Shown in pieces: positions 7,514 to 9,923 of a stretch of 9,923 nt of DNA (position 1 is the stretch's first letter; each line of letters opens with the position of its first letter). This stretch comes from Alphaproteobacteria bacterium (GTDB lineage: Bacteria; Pseudomonadota; Alphaproteobacteria; Micavibrionales; Micavibrionaceae). The DNA lies in the NCBI GenBank assembly GCA_023140905.1, contig JAGLKS010000154.1, positions 1 through 9,923 of the forward strand, given 5' to 3'. Both the position numbers and the translations under genes were made by a program. The notes beneath the pieces were generated by a model. It searched no databases. It was given only the letters and a program-made list of their open reading frames with translations, and was not told where the DNA came from.

Positions 7514-7759
7514 TTATTCTTCCGAATCCAGAGGTTGGGCTTTAATTGTGCCATTTTCAGAGATAGAAATTTTTTCGATTTTTATCTGTGCATCGCGTAA
7601 TTTTTCTTCACAATGACGTTTTAATTCTGTGCCGCGTTCATAAGCAGAAATTGAGTCTTCCAGAGGAGCTTCTCCGGTTTCTAGCTTGCGTACGATTGTT
7701 TCCAATTCTTCTAATGCTTCTTCAAAGCTAAGGGCCTTAACAGCCTTATTCTGTGCCAT
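7514..7759 (-). CDS. xseB: exodeoxyribonuclease VII small subunit
   Basis: The small subunit of exonuclease VII, which with the large subunit XseA degrades single-stranded DNA from both ends to oligonucleotides. The product has 81 residues, the family's normal size (80 in E. coli). The family pattern is clear: SFEEALEELETIVRKLETGE at 11-30, then PLEDSISAYERGTELKRHCEEKL at about 32-54, forming the two helices of the XseB coiled hairpin, and an acidic tail. xseA is not in the window, which is usual because the two genes are normally apart. The start has AGGT nine bases upstream. The stop is 4 bases before ispA, so the two should be translated from one message; the xseB-ispA-dxs order is the same as in E. 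coli. Confidence 0.95.
   Translation of the reverse strand: MAQNKAVKALSFEEALEELETIVRKLETGEAPLEDSISAYERGTELKRHCEEKLRDAQIKIEKISISENGTIKAQPLDSEE
7519..7523 (-). promoter_or_regulatory. ribosome binding site of ispA
   Basis: GGAAG on the minus strand, inside the last codons of xseB, lies nine bases before the ATG at 7507-7509. It decides the ispA start in favour of MTPSLRD and against the upstream in-frame ATG at 7554, which would overlap xseB by 41 bases. Confidence 0.6.
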
Positions 7760-7805
7760 TCTTAATACCTGTTTATATAAATTTTATCATCTAGACAAGA
7801 TGGAT

Positions 7806-7834
7806 AGTGTAAGTCAGAAAAGGCTATTTCTCAA
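7806..7834 (-). promoter_or_regulatory. possible sigma70 promoter for xseB-ispA
   Basis: On the minus strand TTGAGA (7829-7834, five of six matches to consensus) is separated by exactly 17 bases from TACACT (7806-7811, four of six). It sits in the 101-base gap between gmhA and xseB, about 46 bases before the xseB ATG. It would let xseB-ispA be transcribed independently of gmhA. A TATAAT further upstream in the same gap has no matching -35. Confidence 0.4.
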
Positions 7835-7860
7835 GGATTATAATTTTCTTACATTGTCCT

Positions 7861-8451
7861 TTAGGATACAAGACCTAATTTTTGTTCCAAAGCGCCACAA
7901 AGCATATGTCCCAGCAAGATGTGCATTTCTTGTATTCGCGCGGTTGTTTGAGATGGAACAATCAAAATATGATCGCATATATCATGCATTTTACCGCCAC
8001 TTTTTCCAGAAAAGCCTATGATGGTAATTCCTTTTTCTTTCGCCATTTCGATAGCCTTAATAATGTTTGCACTATTGCCAGACGTGCTAATAGCTATAGC
8101 GATATCACCTTTATTTCCGAGCGCTTCGATTTGGCGGGAGAAAATGTAATCATAGCCGTAATCATTTCCTGCTGCGGTGAGTGTTGACGTATCAGTTGTT
8201 AAAGCTAATCCTGCAATGGGAGCGCGGTCTTTGATAAAACGTACGCTGAGTTCTGTGGCTAAATGTTGAGCATCAGCAGCGCTGCCACCATTACCAAATA
8301 ACATGATTTTATTGCCGTTTGTAACCGCTTTTGCACAAGATTCCAGACAAGCGGAAAAGCTTCCCTGTAGGGTTTCTATTGTTTTTCTTGCTATGGTTTC
8401 ATGTTCTTGTGTTTCAAGCTGCCAATAGGCTTTGAGATCAAAGTTAGACAT
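7861..8451 (-). CDS. gmhA: sedoheptulose-7-phosphate isomerase (phosphoheptose isomerase)
   Basis: A cytoplasmic SIS-domain enzyme converting sedoheptulose 7-phosphate to D-glycero-D-manno-heptose 7-phosphate, the first step towards ADP-heptose for the LPS inner core. From ATG at 8451 it has 196 residues, matching GmhA (192 in E. coli). Sugar-phosphate motifs GNGGSAADAQHL at 53-64 and ISTSGNSANIIKAI at about 121-134 are present. The zinc and catalytic positions of E. coli GmhA (H61, E65, Q172, H180) correspond to H63, E67, Q174 and H182. This separates it from the SIS protein DiaA, which shares RIQEMH but lacks the E65 and H180 equivalents. The frame stays open upstream to 8583 but overlaps the lipoprotein gene, and the family starts at MSNFDL. 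The lipoprotein stop is 4 bases upstream, so the two are probably cotranscribed. No other heptose gene is in the window. Confidence 0.9.
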   Translation of the reverse strand: MSNFDLKAYWQLETQEHETIARKTIETLQGSFSACLESCAKAVTNGNKIMLFGNGGSAADAQHLATELSVRFIKDRAPIAGLALTTDTSTLTAAGNDYGYDYIFSRQIEALGNKGDIAIAISTSGNSANIIKAIEMAKEKGITIIGFSGKSGGKMHDICDHILIVPSQTTARIQEMHILLGHMLCGALEQKLGLVS

Positions 8452-8455
8452 GGTT

Positions 8456-9199
8456 TTATTTTTCTTTTGCTGTTGTATTTGTAGCATTATTTGTTTCTTC
8501 TGCATCTTTAGGCGGATCTGGTTTCCTTTTCTTAGCGGCTTCAGCGCTGGCAATAGGGACCATGTGTTTTCGATTATAAGCAAGTTGATCGGGGGTTACC
8601 TGAAAACCAATTAAGATACGATAGTTATTTGCCTTATTTTTATTCTTGATAGGAATAATCTGGCGCAGATTTTCAAAATAAGTATGTTCATTTTCTCCGC
8701 TAGCATAAGTAATGGAAGCCGCGAAAATCTCTTTAGCCATAATTTTTCCTGTGGGCGTTGTTACTGCTACGAAAAACGGATAGGAGAAAAATGGTTTTTC
8801 TGATGTTTTATTGCGTCCTTTAGGGCCAAGCGTACCATTGAAAAGCAGTTTTAGATCAACGATTGCGGTTTTTGATGAGAGGTTACACGCACTCTCAGCA
8901 CTTTTTAGATCAACGCGGGAAATTAGGTTCTCTTTGTTTCGGTGATGGGGACTTGAAAAATCGCTGATTGAGCTTAGATCATCGACGATCTCAACCTTGG
9001 GACAAGGGCTGCGCAGCAACTTTTCAGGCGTACTACCAATGATTTCTGCAAGATAAATATTGTTTTTGATTCCAGAACCATAAATATCACCTTCTGCAAC
9101 ATCATAAGCATTATTTTTCATATTTTCTAATGTTTGGCAGGCACAGAGATTCATAGTGCACATGAAAAGCAGGGCAAGTAATTTTAGTTCTTTTATCAT
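8456..9199 (-). CDS. conserved hypothetical lipoprotein
   Basis: I do not recognise a named function. The 247-residue product begins with a lipoprotein signal peptide: basic start MIKELK, a hydrophobic core to about 18, and lipobox LCAC with the lipidated cysteine at 21. Position +2 is Gln, which does not signal inner-membrane retention under the E. coli rule, so outer-membrane sorting is likely. The mature part has a CPKVEIVDDLSSISDF segment at about 67-82, a beta-rich middle with VDLKLLFNGTLGPKGR (114-129) and PFFVAVTTPTGKI (141-153), and GFQVTPDQLAYNRKH near 198-212. The last 30 or so residues form a charged, low-complexity tail rich in Ala, Lys, Pro and Asn. AGGA eight bases before the ATG supports the start. 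The 4-base gap to gmhA suggests shared transcription and perhaps an envelope or LPS-related role, which is inference only. Confidence 0.8.
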   Translation of the reverse strand: MIKELKLLALLFMCTMNLCACQTLENMKNNAYDVAEGDIYGSGIKNNIYLAEIIGSTPEKLLRSPCPKVEIVDDLSSISDFSSPHHRNKENLISRVDLKSAESACNLSSKTAIVDLKLLFNGTLGPKGRNKTSEKPFFSYPFFVAVTTPTGKIMAKEIFAASITYASGENEHTYFENLRQIIPIKNKNKANNYRILIGFQVTPDQLAYNRKHMVPIASAEAAKKRKPDPPKDAEETNNATNTTAKEK

Positions 9200-9375
9200 A
9201 TTGATAATCCTAATAAGACATGCCCAGATACGAATGTCGAGCGAGACTAACGTACAGATTACGCAACAATCATGAAATAGGCAAGGGCTGGATTCTTTAT
9301 AAAATTATGCGTATAGCTTTTAGTATCAGGACCTATTAGAAGCAAGAGTAAAATAAATCAGGGCAATTATTTGAT
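9200..9375. promoter_or_regulatory. divergent promoter region, lipoprotein gene / ispH
   Basis: These 176 bases separate the minus-strand lipoprotein gene from plus-strand ispH and should carry both promoters. The stretch is A+T-rich, with TATAAA near 9298-9303 and TATAGC near 9312 as -10-like words for ispH. On the minus strand TTGCCT and TAATCT are 17 bases apart, a weak candidate for the lipoprotein gene. None is strong enough to call alone. No operator-like palindrome or riboswitch-like structure was recognised. Confidence 0.3.
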
Positions 9376-9923
9376 ATGGGCAAAAGAAAGCTGAAAATTC
9401 TGTTGGCAGCACCGCGTGGTTTTTGCGCTGGTGTATATCGCGCAATACAGATTGTGGAACGTACGTTAGAGAAATATGGTGCGCCGGTTTATGTGCGTCA
9501 CGAGATTGTGCATAACAAATATGTCGTTGATGGATTACGCGCAAAAGGTGCTGTCTTTGTAGATGATCTGGATCAAATCCCTGATAATGGGCGTCCTGTC
9601 ATCTTTTCTGCTCATGGCGTGGCTAAAGTTGTTACGCAAGAGGCTGCACGACGGGAGATGTTTTATATTGATGCAACGTGTCCGTTGGTTAACAAGGTAC
9701 ACAGGGAAGCTGAACACCATTATGAAAATGGAAGACAAGTTATTTTGATTGGCCATTCCGCCCATCCTGAGGTGATTGGTACGATGGGACAATCACCTGA
9801 GGGGGTTGTGTTGTTGGTTGAACGCGTCAGCGATGTTGCAGGGCTTAAAGATGTTGTTCATAATCCATATAATCTGGCTTATTGTATGCAAACAACATTG
9901 TCTGTGGATGATGCTGAGGGGAT
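9376..9923 (+). CDS. ispH: 4-hydroxy-3-methylbut-2-enyl diphosphate reductase, 5' part
   Basis: IspH (LytB) is the [4Fe-4S] enzyme of the last MEP step, reducing HMBPP to IPP and DMAPP. The gene runs off the window after 182 full codons; the family is usually about 310-320 residues. The N-terminal family signature RGFCAGV at 14-20 gives cluster ligand C17, and ATCPLV at 100-105 gives C102 (equivalents of C12 and C96 in E. coli); the third cysteine would lie beyond the edge. H46 (HEIVHN), H80 (FSAHGV), H130 and the proton-relay E132 ([14 protein letters not shown]), and QTTLSVDD at 172-179 all match the active site. The residue after the signature is Y21, where alpha- and gammaproteobacterial proteins generally have Asp. 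The ATG at 9376 aligns with the family start after a short GKRK extension; only a weak GGG-type ribosome site is visible upstream. Confidence 0.95.
   Translation, partial: MGKRKLKILLAAPRGFCAGVYRAIQIVERTLEKYGAPVYVRHEIVHNKYVVDGLRAKGAVFVDDLDQIPDNGRPVIFSAHGVAKVVTQEAARREMFYIDATCPLVNKVHREAEHHYENGRQVILIGHSAHPEVIGTMGQSPEGVVLLVERVSDVAGLKDVVHNPYNLAYCMQTTLSVDDAEG

Noticed and set aside
7510..7554. Upstream ATG for ispA overlapping xseB
   Set aside because: The internal ATG at 7509 has a well-spaced GGAAG and follows the xseB stop by 4 bases.
7686..8021. 111-codon plus-strand frame across xseB start and gmhA end
   Set aside because: Overlaps two certain genes and the promoter gap between them, with no ribosome site and no recognisable protein character.
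8452..8583. 44-residue N-terminal extension of GmhA
   Set aside because: It overlaps the end of the lipoprotein gene in another frame, its composition is Gln/Lys-rich and unlike the family, and MSNFDL at 8451 matches GmhA length.
1..9923. Search for tRNA, rRNA, CRISPR array, transposase, toxin-antitoxin or defence genes
   Set aside because: None seen: the genes are housekeeping or envelope proteins and no regular spaced repeats or mobile-element proteins occur.

Overview
The window is an ordinary, gene-dense piece of a bacterial chromosome with low to moderate G+C. Gene content suggests an alphaproteobacterium: a 67K-type SppA, a Brucella BP26-like SIMPL protein, the xseB-ispA-dxs order, and a lipoprotein gene joined to gmhA. 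The lineage is inferred from protein character and gene order, not from a marker gene, and I cannot name an order or genus.

Layout. The left part runs rightward: sppA (membrane signal-peptide peptidase, 71-2002), then an exported SIMPL-domain protein (2046-2846). After a 133-base convergent gap, everything from 2980 to 9199 is on the minus strand. In transcription order (right to left) this block is a lipoprotein of unknown role, gmhA (sedoheptulose-7-phosphate isomerase), xseB (exonuclease VII small subunit), ispA (farnesyl diphosphate synthase), dxs (DXP synthase), a HAD-superfamily phosphatase and a small exported protein that looks like the N-terminal domain of a PapD-type periplasmic chaperone. 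At the right edge ispH (HMBPP reductase) points rightward, divergent from the lipoprotein gene, and is cut by the window end after 182 codons.

How the genes work together. Dxs makes the first intermediate of the MEP isoprenoid pathway, IspH catalyses the last step giving IPP and DMAPP, and IspA condenses these to farnesyl diphosphate, so both ends of the pathway plus the first prenyl-chain step lie within about 5.5 kb. GmhA feeds ADP-heptose for the LPS core. SppA, SIMPL, the PapD-like protein and the lipoprotein are envelope proteins. Two very tight junctions (lipoprotein-gmhA and xseB-ispA, 4 bases each) indicate cotranscription. The ispA-dxs junction is broken by a G+C-rich, structured 110-base spacer with a terminator-like hairpin, and dxs has its own -10-like sequence.

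I found no tRNA or rRNA gene, CRISPR array, insertion sequence, phage gene or defence system. The best candidates for a second look are the two structured or multiply open intergenic segments (about 2847-2990 and 6482-6597), which may be dispersed repeats, and the stand-alone PapD-like protein. I see no convincing new multi-gene system here.
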